64,000 nucleotides of DNA from Streptomyces sp. NBC_00258 (lineage in GTDB: Bacteria; Actinomycetota; Actinomycetes; Streptomycetales; Streptomycetaceae): positions 2,294,001-2,358,000 of the forward strand of contig NZ_CP108081.1 of assembly GCF_036182465.1 (NCBI RefSeq), written 5' to 3'. A program made the position numbers and the translations under genes. Positions 18,453 to 26,348 of this stretch are shown piece after piece (positions within the stretch are counted from its first letter, which is position 1; the number at the start of each line of letters is the position of its first letter). The notes under the pieces were generated by a model that made no database searches, was not told the origin of the DNA, and was given only the letters and a program-made list of their open reading frames with translations.

Positions 18453-19759
18453 CCGACGTAAAGATCGCCTTCGTGGGAGCCGGCAGCGTGGTGTTCACGC
18501 AGGGGCTCCTGGCCGACCTGTTCGCGTTCCCCGAGCTGGGGCACGCCCGGATCGCCCTGCACGACATCGACGAGGAACGGCTGGCCACGGCGGAGGGGGC
18601 CGCCCGTCACATCGCGGACGAGCGCGGCGCCAAACCGACGATCACCGCCCACCTCGACCGACGCGCGGCCCTCGAAGGTGCCGACTTCGTCGTCAACACC
18701 GTCCAGGTCGGCATGAACGAGGCCACCCGCACGGACTTCGGCGTCCCGGCCCGCCACGGAGTGCGCCAGACCATCGGCGACACGCTCGGTATCGGCGGTA
18801 TCTTCCGCGCCCTGCGCACCTTCCCCGTACTGCGCGGCCTCGCCGAGGACATGGCCGAACTCTGCCCGGACGCGCAGCTGTTGAACTACACCAACCCGAT
18901 GGCCATGAACGTCCTGTACCTGTCGCGGATCGCGCCGGCCCTGCGCGCGACCGGCCTGTGCCACTCGGTGTACTGGACGATGCACGACCTCTCGCAGCTG
19001 GTCGGCGTCCCCTTCGAGGAGGTCTCCTATCTGGCCGCCGGCGTGAACCACCAGGCCTGGGTGCTGCGTTTCGAACGCGACGGCCGCGACCTCCACCCGC
19101 TCCTCGACGCCGCGATCGCCAAGGATCCGGGGCTCCTGCGCCGCGTACGGGTCGACATGTACCGCAGGCTGGGCCACTACCCCACCGAGACGAGCGAGCA
19201 CTCCGCCGAGTACGTCCCCTGGTATCTGCACCACGACACCGAGATCGAACGTCTCCGGCTGCCGGTGGGCGCGTACCTGGGGATCATCGAGGAGAACACG
19301 GCCGACTACGAGCGCACCCGCCGGGCCCTGCTCGCGGACGCTCCGCTGCCCGTCGAGGGCACGATGGAGTACGCGCCCCAGGTCATCCACAGTGTCGTCA
19401 CGGGGACCCCTCGCACGATCTACGGAAACGTCCCGAACCGCGGGCTCATCGACAACCTGCCGGCCGACTCCGTGGTCGAAGTGCCCTGCCTGGCCGACGC
19501 GTTGGGCGTCCAGCCGACCCGTGTCGGGTCACTTCCCCCGCAGTGCGCGGCGCTCAACAGCGCGTACGTCTCCGTCACCGACCTGGTCGTCCGCGCGGCC
19601 ACGGACGGAGACCCGCGACACATCCGCCATGCCGCGATGGCCGACCCCGCGACGGCTGCGGCCCTTCCGGTGGAGCGGATCTGGGACCTGTGCGACGAAC
19701 TCGTACGGGCTCATCGGGAGCTGCTGCAGCCGGAGTTGCGGGAGGAGCTGGGGCACTGA
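18449..19759 (+). CDS. Glycoside hydrolase family 4 (MelA/AglA-like alpha-galactosidase)
   Basis: A 436-residue GH4 enzyme, a family that uses NAD+ and a divalent metal with a redox-elimination mechanism. The dinucleotide motif VGAGSVVFTQGLLADL is at the N-terminus. NYTNPMAMN near base 18883 is followed by the metal-site Cys in GLCHSVYW, and the GVNHQAW motif near 19042 carries the metal-binding His. The protein most resembles the alpha-galactosidase/alpha-glucosidase branch. It ends the six-gene sugar operon and lacks a signal peptide, so it acts on imported oligosaccharides in the cytoplasm. Confidence 0.92.
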   Translation: MTDVKIAFVGAGSVVFTQGLLADLFAFPELGHARIALHDIDEERLATAEGAARHIADERGAKPTITAHLDRRAALEGADFVVNTVQVGMNEATRTDFGVPARHGVRQTIGDTLGIGGIFRALRTFPVLRGLAEDMAELCPDAQLLNYTNPMAMNVLYLSRIAPALRATGLCHSVYWTMHDLSQLVGVPFEEVSYLAAGVNHQAWVLRFERDGRDLHPLLDAAIAKDPGLLRRVRVDMYRRLGHYPTETSEHSAEYVPWYLHHDTEIERLRLPVGAYLGIIEENTADYERTRRALLADAPLPVEGTMEYAPQVIHSVVTGTPRTIYGNVPNRGLIDNLPADSVVEVPCLADALGVQPTRVGSLPPQCAALNSAYVSVTDLVVRAATDGDPRHIRHAAMADPATAAALPVERIWDLCDELVRAHRELLQPELREELGH

Positions 19760-19760
19760 C

Positions 19761-19779
19761 ACCCGGCCCGGGACCGGGT
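19761..19779. terminator. Possible short hairpin between convergent genes
   Basis: ACCCGG and CCGGGT are paired across a seven-base GC-rich loop immediately after the GH4 stop, where the convergent flavoprotein gene also ends. The stem is short. Confidence 0.35.
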
Positions 19780-20294
19780 CACCGCTCCAGGAGGTCCAGG
19801 GCCTGTTCCCAGCGGAACCCCCGGTCCGCCGGGTCACCGAAGGCGTGTTCGCCGAACCGGACTCCCATCCCGCGCAGCCTTTTCAGGCTGTCCCGATACG
19901 CGGGGTGGGCCGTCAACGCCTCGCTCACACAGGGGAGTACGGAGATCGGCACCCCCATCCCATATGCCTCGCAGAGCGTGCCGAGGGCTAGGGTGTCGGA
20001 GATTCCGGCCGCCCATTTGTTGATGGTGTTGAAGGTCGCGGGCGCCACGGTGACCGCGTCCGGGTCGGGGAACGGGCGCGGGTCGCCGGGGGAACGCCAC
20101 GCGGACCGGATCGGCCTGCCGGTCCGCGACTCGACCGACGCTGTGTCGAAGAAGCCGGTCGCGATCGGGGTCGCGAAGACCCCGACCTCCCAGTTCCGAT
20201 CCTGCGCCAGGGTGATCAACTCCTCGACCCCCTCGGCGACTCCGGCGGCGCAGACGACGACGTAGAGGAAGGGCTTCCCGGCCTGTTCAGTCAC
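19779..20294 (-). CDS. Flavoprotein (HFCD/PPCDC-like)
   Basis: A 171-residue protein of the homo-oligomeric flavin-containing decarboxylase fold. An N-terminal strand YVVVCAAGVAEG would bind FMN phosphate, and the family motif VAPATFNTINKWAAGISD is in the middle (compare APATANT in phosphopantothenoylcysteine decarboxylase). It is too short and isolated to be the fused CoaBC enzyme. It starts at a GTG. Probably an FMN-dependent decarboxylase or reductase of unknown substrate. It is followed (upstream on this strand, nine bases away) by the DUF1348 gene, so the two may be cotranscribed. Confidence 0.85.
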   Translation of the reverse strand: MTEQAGKPFLYVVVCAAGVAEGVEELITLAQDRNWEVGVFATPIATGFFDTASVESRTGRPIRSAWRSPGDPRPFPDPDAVTVAPATFNTINKWAAGISDTLALGTLCEAYGMGVPISVLPCVSEALTAHPAYRDSLKRLRGMGVRFGEHAFGDPADRGFRWEQALDLLER

Positions 20295-20303
20295 CCGGGA
20301 ACC

Positions 20304-20762
20304 CTACTGAACGGGAAAGGACTCCCCTCGCTCCGCGTCCGGACGCGGGCCGTGGATCCGGCGTTCCTTCTCCTCGATCGGTACGTCGTTGATGCTGGCC
20401 TCGCGCCGGGTCATCAGGCCGTGCTCGTCGAACTCCCACAGCTCGTTGCCGTAGGAGCGCCACCACTGGCCGTCGGCGTCACGGCACTCGTACTGGAAGC
20501 GGACGGCGATGCGGTTCCCGTCGAAGGCCCAGAGGTCCTTGCGCAGGGCGTACTCCTGCTCGCGCCCCCACTTGTCGGTGAGCATTTCCACGATCTGGGC
20601 GCGGCCGGTGACGAAGGTGTCGCGGTTGCGCCAGACCGAGTCCTGCGAGTAGGCGAGCGAGACCTTGTGGGGATCGCGGGTGTTCCAGGCGTCCTCGGCG
20701 GCCTGGACCTTCCGGGCCGCGGTCTCACGGGTGAAGGGCGGCAGGGGCGGGCGGTCGGTCAT
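20304..20762 (-). CDS. NTF2-like DUF1348 protein
   Basis: A 152-residue SnoaL/NTF2-fold protein of the DUF1348 type: ARKVQAAEDAWNTRDP at the start, then SVWRNRDTF, RFQYECRDADGQWWRSYGNELWEF and the conserved ASINDVPI ending. The start ATG at 20762 has GAGAGGA upstream. It is divergent from the TetR gene at 20910, and both TetR-type operators lie between the two, so it is probably repressed by that regulator. Biochemical function of the family is unclear. Confidence 0.88.
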   Translation of the reverse strand: MTDRPPLPPFTRETAARKVQAAEDAWNTRDPHKVSLAYSQDSVWRNRDTFVTGRAQIVEMLTDKWGREQEYALRKDLWAFDGNRIAVRFQYECRDADGQWWRSYGNELWEFDEHGLMTRREASINDVPIEEKERRIHGPRPDAERGESFPVQ

Positions 20763-20827
20763 GACGGCTTCCTCTCGATGCAGACGCAACTCGATGGCGA
20801 CGCAGCTCAACGGCAGTGCGACGAGCT

Positions 20828-20845
20828 GGAGAACGTGCGTTCTCC
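20828..20845. promoter_or_regulatory. TetR-type operator 1
   Basis: GGAGAACG-TG-CGTTCTCC is an inverted repeat with perfect 8-bp arms. It lies between the divergent DUF1348 and TetR genes and shares the GAGAAC/GTTCTC half-site with operator 2. Confidence 0.8.
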
Positions 20846-20862
20846 GGCGTGCCTGCTAACGT

Positions 20863-20880
20863 AGAGAACGATGGTTCTCT
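20863..20880. promoter_or_regulatory. TetR-type operator 2
   Basis: AGAGAAC-GATG-GTTCTCT has perfect 7-bp arms, 35 bases from operator 1 centre to centre. It covers an in-frame ATG at 20871, one reason to place the TetR start downstream at 20910. Confidence 0.8.
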
Positions 20881-20909
20881 CGTCAAGACGTCAAGGAGTG
20901 GGCCGGTAC

Positions 20910-21482
20910 ATGGACAGCGCGATCGCCAGGGAACAGGCCCTGGACGCGGCGGAAACCCTGTTCTACGGGCGGGGCATACAGACCGTCGGCATGGACGACA
21001 TCCGCGGCACGTCGGGGGTCTCGCTCAAGCGGCTCTACCAGCTGTTTCCCGCCAAGGAGCACCTGATCGTGGCCTATCTGGAGCGGCGCGACATCCGCTG
21101 GCGGCAGCGGCTGGCCGACCACGTGGCACGACACGAGGATCCGGGGCGGCGCGTCCTCGCGGTCTTCGACTGGCTCGGCGAGTGGTTCCGCGAGCCCGCC
21201 TTCCGGGGCTGCGCCTGGATCAACTCGTACGGGGAGCTCGGCGCGACGTCGGAGCGGGTCACCGACCAGGTCCGCACCCACAAGCGGGCCTTCAAGGACT
21301 ACCTGGCCACCCTCGTGAGCGACGCCGGACTGCCCCCGGATCTGGCCGAACAGGTGTACCTGCTGGCGGAGGGCGCCATGGTCACCGCCGGTATCGAACA
21401 GAGCGGCTCGAAGCCCGCCGAGCAGGCCGGGCGGGCAGCCCGGATGCTGGTGGAGGGATACGACGGGACCGTCGGCCATTGA
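20910..21482 (+). CDS. TetR-family transcriptional regulator
   Basis: A 190-residue repressor. The N-terminal helix-turn-helix spans ALDAAETLFYGRGIQTVGMDDI..SGVSLKRLYQLFPAKEHLIVAYL, and the C-terminal ligand-binding domain holds the segment FRGCAWINSYGELG seen in one TetR subgroup. The ATG at 20910 follows an AAGGAG site; the ATG at 20871 lies inside an operator. Two GAGAAC-type palindromes upstream indicate autoregulation and control of the divergent DUF1348 gene. An aldehyde dehydrogenase gene lies 120 bases downstream on the same strand and may belong to the same regulon. Confidence 0.93.
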   Translation: MDSAIAREQALDAAETLFYGRGIQTVGMDDIRGTSGVSLKRLYQLFPAKEHLIVAYLERRDIRWRQRLADHVARHEDPGRRVLAVFDWLGEWFREPAFRGCAWINSYGELGATSERVTDQVRTHKRAFKDYLATLVSDAGLPPDLAEQVYLLAEGAMVTAGIEQSGSKPAEQAGRAARMLVEGYDGTVGH

Positions 21483-21601
21483 CTGACGTCCCGTCGAGTT
21501 GCAGACTCCATTTGAAGATTCAACGGAGAATTGTTCACCAGGCGAACGCGCTCCGGTTTCGGAGCACCGCGCACTGCCTCGCACGACGGAAAGAGCCGCG
21601 C

Positions 21602-23062
21602 ATGACCCTCCATCGTGACCTGCTGATCGGCGGCAAGGACCTGCCCGCGACCTCCGGCCGCACCGCCGAGGACGTGAATCCCTACAGCTCACAGGTGTAC
21701 GCCACGGTCGCCGCGGCCGGCGTCGAGGACGTCACCCGGGCCGTGGACGCCGCCGACGCGGCGTTCGCCGACTGGGCCGCGCTCGGGCCCGCCCAGCGGC
21801 GGAAGATCTTCCTCGCCGCGGCCGACCTGCTGGAGGCCCGCACCGACGAGGCCGTACGGATCATGGCGGGCGAGGTCGGCGGGACCCGGCCCTGGGCCAT
21901 GTTCAACGTCGGTCTCGCCGCGAACATCCTCCGCGAGGCCGCCGCCGCGGTGACCGCGCCGCGCGGTGAGGTGCTGAGCGCGCAGGAGGAGGGCGCGCTG
22001 GGGCTCGCGGTCCGCGAGCCGGTGGGTGTCGTGGCCGCCTTCTCGCCGTGGAACGCCCCGGTCATCCTGGGTGTCCGGGCGGTCGCCGCGCCACTCGCCG
22101 CGGGCAACACCGTGGTGATGAAGCCGAGCGAGGACGCCCCCATCGCCTGTGGGCTCTTCGTCGCGGACGTCCTGCGCGACGCGGGCCTGCCCGACGGCGT
22201 CCTGAACGTGATCACGAACGCTCCCGAGGACGCGGCCGCCGTCGCCGAGGCCCTGATCGCCGACGAGCGCGTACGGGCCGTCAACTTCACCGGGTCCACG
22301 GGCGTCGGCCGGATCATCGGTGTGCACGCGGCCCGGCACCTGAAGCCCGCGGTCCTGGAACTCGGCGGCAAGAACTCCGTGATCGTGCTCGACGACGCCG
22401 ATGTCGACTACGCGGTCGACGCCGCCGTCTTCTCCGTCTTCATGAACTCCGGGCAGATCTGCATGTCCGCCGACCGGATCCTCGTCCACGAGAGCCTCGC
22501 CGAGGAGTTCAAGGCCAAGTTCACCGCGAAGACCGAGTCTCTCGCGTCCGGTGATCCGGCCGACCCGCACACCGTCGTCGGCCCGCTCGTCACGACGGAT
22601 GCCGCCCGCCGGGTCGCCGCGCTCGTCGAGGACGCCGTCGCCAAGGGCGCCACCGTGCTGACCGGCGGCGCCACCCTCGAGGGCGCCGTACATCCGGCGA
22701 CCGTGCTGACCGACCTGCCCGAGGACGCCGACCTCTACCACGGGGAGGCGTTCGGCCCGCTCGCCGTGATCAGCACCTTCGGCACGGACGACGAGGCGAT
22801 CGCTTTCGCCAATGCCACGGAACACGGGCTGACCTGCGGGATCATCACCGAGAACGGTACGCATGGGCTCAGGGTCGCCCGCCGGATCCGTACCGGCATC
22901 GTGCACATCAACGACCAGTCCGTCGCCGACGAGCCGAACGCCCCCTTCGGCGGGTTCAAGGCCAGCGGATACGGTCGCTTCGGCGGGCGCTGGGGCATCG
23001 AGGCGTTCAGCAACACGCGCTGGGTGACGCTCGCGACGCAGCAGGCGCACTTCCCGTTCTAG
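21602..23062 (+). CDS. NAD(P)+-dependent aldehyde dehydrogenase
   Basis: A 486-residue aldehyde dehydrogenase. It has the cofactor segment FSPWNAPVILGVRAVA, the Rossmann loop NFTGSTGVGRIIG, catalytic Glu in LELGGKNSVIV and catalytic Cys in FMNSGQICMSADR, with EAFGPLAV and NAPFGGFKASGYGRFGG near the C-terminus. The substitution pattern resembles aromatic or semialdehyde dehydrogenases (vanillin, salicylaldehyde), but specificity is not certain. The ribosome site is weak (GGAAAGAG). It stands alone after the TetR gene and ends at a strong hairpin. Confidence 0.93.
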   Translation: MTLHRDLLIGGKDLPATSGRTAEDVNPYSSQVYATVAAAGVEDVTRAVDAADAAFADWAALGPAQRRKIFLAAADLLEARTDEAVRIMAGEVGGTRPWAMFNVGLAANILREAAAAVTAPRGEVLSAQEEGALGLAVREPVGVVAAFSPWNAPVILGVRAVAAPLAAGNTVVMKPSEDAPIACGLFVADVLRDAGLPDGVLNVITNAPEDAAAVAEALIADERVRAVNFTGSTGVGRIIGVHAARHLKPAVLELGGKNSVIVLDDADVDYAVDAAVFSVFMNSGQICMSADRILVHESLAEEFKAKFTAKTESLASGDPADPHTVVGPLVTTDAARRVAALVEDAVAKGATVLTGGATLEGAVHPATVLTDLPEDADLYHGEAFGPLAVISTFGTDDEAIAFANATEHGLTCGIITENGTHGLRVARRIRTGIVHINDQSVADEPNAPFGGFKASGYGRFGGRWGIEAFSNTRWVTLATQQAHFPF

Positions 23063-23089
23063 CCGGTCCGCCGGATCCGGCGGCGCACA

Positions 23090-23120
23090 GGCTGCGGCAC
23101 ACCTTGCGTGTGCCGCAGCC
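23090..23120 (+). terminator. Strong intrinsic-type hairpin after the aldehyde dehydrogenase
   Basis: GGCTGCGGCACAC and GTGTGCCGCAGCC form a perfect 13-bp stem with a CTTGC loop, 27 bases after the stop codon. As is usual in Streptomyces there is no long T tract. Confidence 0.85.
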
Positions 23121-23202
23121 CTTCCCGACCCCGGTATGGGACGCGTTCCCGGGCGCGACAATTCAGTTGCCCCGGCGGCTGCCCCGACGCCACCATCTGC
23201 CC

Positions 23203-23310
23203 ATGACCACGACCGAAGCCCTTCTGCCGCCGACCCTCGCCGCCGCTCGTCCGGTGCGGGTCCAGCAGCAGTCCGGCCGACCGCGGAGGCTCTCACCTCC
23301 GCGGTCGTGA
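23203..23310 (+). CDS. Possible 35-residue leader peptide upstream of the LysE gene
   Basis: An ATG at 23203 opens a 35-codon frame whose TGA overlaps the GTG start of the LysE exporter (GTGA at 23307-23310). Its last codons run through an RBS-like GGAGG that is paired in a hairpin. This is the layout of a translationally coupled leader, but no family or clear ribosome site supports it. Confidence 0.3.
   Translation: MTTTEALLPPTLAAARPVRVQQQSGRPRRLSPPRS
23283..23302 (+). promoter_or_regulatory. Hairpin covering the GGAGG before the LysE start
   Basis: GCGGAGG and CCTCCGC are perfectly paired around a CTCTCA loop, immediately before the GTG at 23307. The only Shine-Dalgarno-like sequence near that start sits in the 5' arm, about 17 bases from the GTG. 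Confidence 0.5.
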
Positions 23311-23939
23311 CCGCCGCGCTCGTCGCGGGGCTTCTCGCGGGCTTTGGCATCGCCATTCCCGTCGGAGCGGTCGCGACCTACCTCGTCTCCCTCACCGCCC
23401 GTACGTCCCTGCGGATCGGCGTGTGCGCCGCGCTCGGCGTGGCCACGGCCGACGGGCTCTACGCCCTGGTGGCCGCGCTCGGCGGCTCCGCACTCGCCAC
23501 CGCCCTCCAGCCCGTGCTGGTCCCCCTGCGCTGGGCTTCGGGACTCGTGCTCGTCGCCCTCGCCGTACGAGGCGGAGTCACCGCGCTCCGCCAGTACCGC
23601 GAGCAGCGGCTCGCCACCCGCTCGGACCGGACGCCGGTGAGTCCCGGCCGCGCGTACCTGGCCCTGCTCGGCATCACGATGCTGAACCCCACCACCATCG
23701 TGTACTTCGCGGCGCTGGTCCTCGGGAGCAGTGCCGGCACGGCCGCCGGCCTCCTGGAACAGGGTGTGTTCGTCCTCGCCGCCTTCGCCGCTTCGGCCGT
23801 CTGGCAACTGCTGCTCGCGGGCGGCGGCGCGTTGCTGGGCCGGGCTCTGACGGGCCGGCGGGGGCGGCTGTTCACGGCGCTGGTGTCCAGCGCCGTGATC
23901 CTGGCCCTGGCCGTACGCATGCTCGTGGTGCCGTCGTGA
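23307..23939 (+). CDS. LysE-family amino-acid/metabolite exporter
   Basis: A 210-residue membrane protein with about six helices. The N-terminus reads VTAALVAGLLAGFGIAIPVGAV, the LysE hallmark, and the second half has ALLGITMLNPTTIVYFAALV. The GTG at 23307 places the first helix correctly; upstream codons in this frame are low-complexity and unlike a protein. It lacks a well-placed ribosome site, and a 35-codon frame ending in GTGA may couple its translation. It probably exports an amino acid or related small molecule. Confidence 0.88.
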   Translation: MTAALVAGLLAGFGIAIPVGAVATYLVSLTARTSLRIGVCAALGVATADGLYALVAALGGSALATALQPVLVPLRWASGLVLVALAVRGGVTALRQYREQRLATRSDRTPVSPGRAYLALLGITMLNPTTIVYFAALVLGSSAGTAAGLLEQGVFVLAAFAASAVWQLLLAGGGALLGRALTGRRGRLFTALVSSAVILALAVRMLVVPS

Positions 23940-24049
23940 CGGGCCGCACCGCATGCCTCCCGGAAAATATCCGGCCGCCCGTCACACTTCCGCGCCGCGC
24001 TCCGTCAGTGCGATGGCAGACACTTTCGGAACTCATGAGGAGCCACCTG

Positions 24050-24511
24050 ATGCAGGCACGGATGAAGAACCCGGCGGCAGTCCTTCCCGACGCGGCGCAG
24101 GCCGTCCAGGGGCTGATCAAGGCGGCCGGCAAGGGCGGTGTGCCCCAGGAGACGCTGGAGCTCGTGCACCTGCGCGCCAGCCAGATCAACGGGTGCAGCG
24201 CCTGCGTCTACGGGGGCAGCCACAGCGCCCACAAGGCGGGGCTCAGCGACGAGCGTCTCTGGGCGGTGTCGGCCTGGCGCGAGGCGCCCTTCTACTCGGA
24301 CGCCGAGCGCGCCGCCCTGGCGCTGGCCGAGGCGATGACCCGGCTCGGCGACCGTTCCGGCGACGCGGTGCCGGACGAACTGTGGGACGAGGTCGCCGAC
24401 CACTACGACGAGCGGCAGCTCGCCTCACTCGTTCTGTGGATCGCCACGACCAACTTCTTCAACCGCCTCAACGCCACCGTCAAGGAGCCCGCGGGCGCCA
24501 CGTGGGCCTAG
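24050..24511 (+). CDS. Carboxymuconolactone decarboxylase / AhpD-like protein
   Basis: A 153-residue all-helical protein with the AhpD-type redox motif: Glu in ETLELVHLRAS, then GCSACVYGGSHSAH with the CxxC pair and downstream His. These residues form the thiol-peroxidase site in AhpD relatives. An AGGAG seven bases before the ATG at 24050 decides the start. It is probably an alkylhydroperoxidase-like oxidative-stress protein. It lies 110 bases after the LysE gene. Confidence 0.9.
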   Translation: MQARMKNPAAVLPDAAQAVQGLIKAAGKGGVPQETLELVHLRASQINGCSACVYGGSHSAHKAGLSDERLWAVSAWREAPFYSDAERAALALAEAMTRLGDRSGDAVPDELWDEVADHYDERQLASLVLWIATTNFFNRLNATVKEPAGATWA

Positions 24512-24646
24512 GATCCGGCCGACTTCCGGCAAGAGCGGGAGCGATGTACGGGAGGGACCTGCGGGAGGGATGAAATCCCTTGGGCGGCCGTGTTGAATCG
24601 GGAGTCGGCACGAGTCGCACGAACGACGATCGATGGGATGGATGTC

Positions 24647-25096
24647 ATGCCTCTCAAGGGCGAGTACGAACCCAGCCCCACCAAGTGGGTACGCGATCAG
24701 GTCGAGTTGTACGAGAGCTCGAACGGAACCGAGGGAACGACATTGATGGACACGGGGTTGCCCGTGATCGTGCTGACCACCCTGGGTGCCAAGAGCGGGA
24801 AGATCCGCAAGACGCCGCTCATGCGCGTGGAGCACGACGGCACGTACGCGGCCGTCGCCTCGCTGGGCGGCGCGCCCAAGCACCCCGTCTGGTACCACAA
24901 CGTCGTCGCCGATCCCCACGTGGAACTCCAGGACGGCGGGACGCGCCAGGACATGACGGCAAGGGAAGTGACCGGCGAGGAAAAGGCCCAGTGGTGGGAG
25001 CGGGCGGTCGCGGCGTATCCGGCGTACGCCGACTACCAGAAGAAGACCGACCGTGAGATTCCGGTCTTCGTACTGGAGCCGGCCGCCGGGGAGTGA
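24647..25096 (+). CDS. F420-dependent nitroreductase-family oxidoreductase (Ddn-like)
   Basis: A 149-residue split-barrel protein of the deazaflavin (F420)-dependent nitroreductase family. Typical segments are TTLGAKSGKIRKTPLMRVEHDGTY, SLGGAPKHPVWYHNV near residue 82 and the WWERAVAAYPAYADYQKKTDR C-terminus. F420 is made by Streptomyces, so the cofactor is available. The start is the ATG at 24647. Probably a reductase for quinones or enones. A strong hairpin follows the stop. Confidence 0.9.
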   Translation: MPLKGEYEPSPTKWVRDQVELYESSNGTEGTTLMDTGLPVIVLTTLGAKSGKIRKTPLMRVEHDGTYAAVASLGGAPKHPVWYHNVVADPHVELQDGGTRQDMTAREVTGEEKAQWWERAVAAYPAYADYQKKTDREIPVFVLEPAAGE

Positions 25097-25117
25097 GCGG
25101 CGCGGGCACATGACCGT

Positions 25118-25150
25118 GGGCCGTACCGGGGCACCAACCCGGTACGGCCC
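25118..25150. terminator. Strong hairpin between convergent genes
   Basis: GGGCCGTACCGGG and CCCGGTACGGCCC form a perfect 13-bp stem with the loop GCACCAA. It is placed between the F420 oxidoreductase and the convergent cation efflux gene and may serve both. Confidence 0.85.
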
Positions 25151-25242
25151 GTCGTTCCGCCCCCGACAGGGGCTCCGCGGCGGCTCCCGGAATTCGTTCG
25201 AAAAAGGTTGGCATGATTCCCGGACCGCCGGGCACCCGACGC

Positions 25243-26253
25243 TCAGGCCCCGCCGCGCTCCCCCGTCGCGGCGGGGCCGCTGACGTGTGCACCGGTGCTG
25301 GAACCCGCGTGCTCGGCCGGTGCGGCGCGGCGCGCGGTGGCGGCGTCCGTCACGTCGAGGAAGATCTGGTCGGCCTCCGGGATCGTGTGGGCGACGGACC
25401 GCTTGATGCGCACGGCGACGAGCTCGACCTCCTCACTGTCCAGGCCGGGGATCAGGTCGACCCGGGCGGCGACGAGGGTCGAGTCGGGGCCGAGCTGCAT
25501 GGTCAGCAGGGACTCCACCGAGTCGATCTCGGGCTGCGCGTCCAGCAGCGCGCGGATACGACTGCTCGATTCCAGATCCGCGGCCTGGCCGATCAGCTGG
25601 TCGCGTGCGTCACGGCCCAGCCGGTACGCCACGTACACGAGCAGGGCCCCGATGGCGAGCGACGCCGACGCCTCCCAGACGATCCGGCCGGTGATCATGT
25701 GAAGGGCCATCCCGGCGATCGCGAGAGTCACACCGAGCACGGCGGTGCCGTCCTCCGCGATGACGGTGCGCAGGGCCGGGTCCCGGGCCCCGGTGGCGAG
25801 GCCGCCCTGTTTGCGCACCTGGTGGAGGGCCCGTAGCAGGGACGCGCCCTCGGCGAACAGAGCGACGACGAGGACGATCAGTCCGACCACATAGCCGTCG
25901 TGGCTCTCCGTGCTGCCACTGCCGAGGGCAGCGAAGCCCTGGTAGAAGGAGAAGCAGCCGCCCATCACGAAGATCCCGACGGCGGCGAGCAGCGACCAGA
26001 AGAAGCGTTCCTTTCCGTAGCCGAACGGGTGCCGGCTGTCGGCGGGGCGACGGCTGCGGCGCAGGGCGGCGAGCAGGAAGACCTCGTTCAGGCTGTCTGC
26101 CACCGAGTGCGCGGCCTCCGAGAGCAGCGCGGGGGATCCCGCGATCAGCCCGCCCACGGCCTTGGCAACGGCGATCACGAGGTTCGCGGCCAGCGCCACC
26201 AGCACGGTGACCCGGGTCCTGCGATCGGACGGTGTGGAGGGCTTGTGACTCAT
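25243..26253 (-). CDS. Cation diffusion facilitator family transporter
   Basis: A 336-residue CDF transporter with six helices and a C-terminal cytoplasmic domain. The first metal site is LLSEAAHSVADSLNE (HxxxD) in helix 2; the second is the acidic EDGTAVLG region in helix 5, where the usual HxxxD is altered to ExxxT-like residues, so metal preference may be unusual. It ends in a short Thr/Ala/Gly-rich tail. It probably exports Zn2+, Co2+, Fe2+ or Mn2+ in exchange for protons. It is divergent from the glutathione-transferase-like gene. Confidence 0.9.
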   Translation of the reverse strand: MSHKPSTPSDRRTRVTVLVALAANLVIAVAKAVGGLIAGSPALLSEAAHSVADSLNEVFLLAALRRSRRPADSRHPFGYGKERFFWSLLAAVGIFVMGGCFSFYQGFAALGSGSTESHDGYVVGLIVLVVALFAEGASLLRALHQVRKQGGLATGARDPALRTVIAEDGTAVLGVTLAIAGMALHMITGRIVWEASASLAIGALLVYVAYRLGRDARDQLIGQAADLESSSRIRALLDAQPEIDSVESLLTMQLGPDSTLVAARVDLIPGLDSEEVELVAVRIKRSVAHTIPEADQIFLDVTDAATARRAAPAEHAGSSTGAHVSGPAATGERGGA

Positions 26254-26348
26254 CTCCGCCGAATGCCCCTCCCACCGGCCCTCACACGGGGCGACGGCCG
26301 GATTTCGGGGAACCCTCCCCAGGGCACACGCACGGAGAGGAGCAAGGC

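Noticed and set aside
14253..19759. Missing ABC ATPase as a sign of a broken operon
   Set aside because: Streptomyces sugar importers usually share the MsiK ATPase encoded elsewhere, so absence is normal.
20871..20909. ATG at 20871 as TetR start
   Set aside because: It lies inside an operator palindrome and has no ribosome site; ATG 20910 has AAGGAG upstream.
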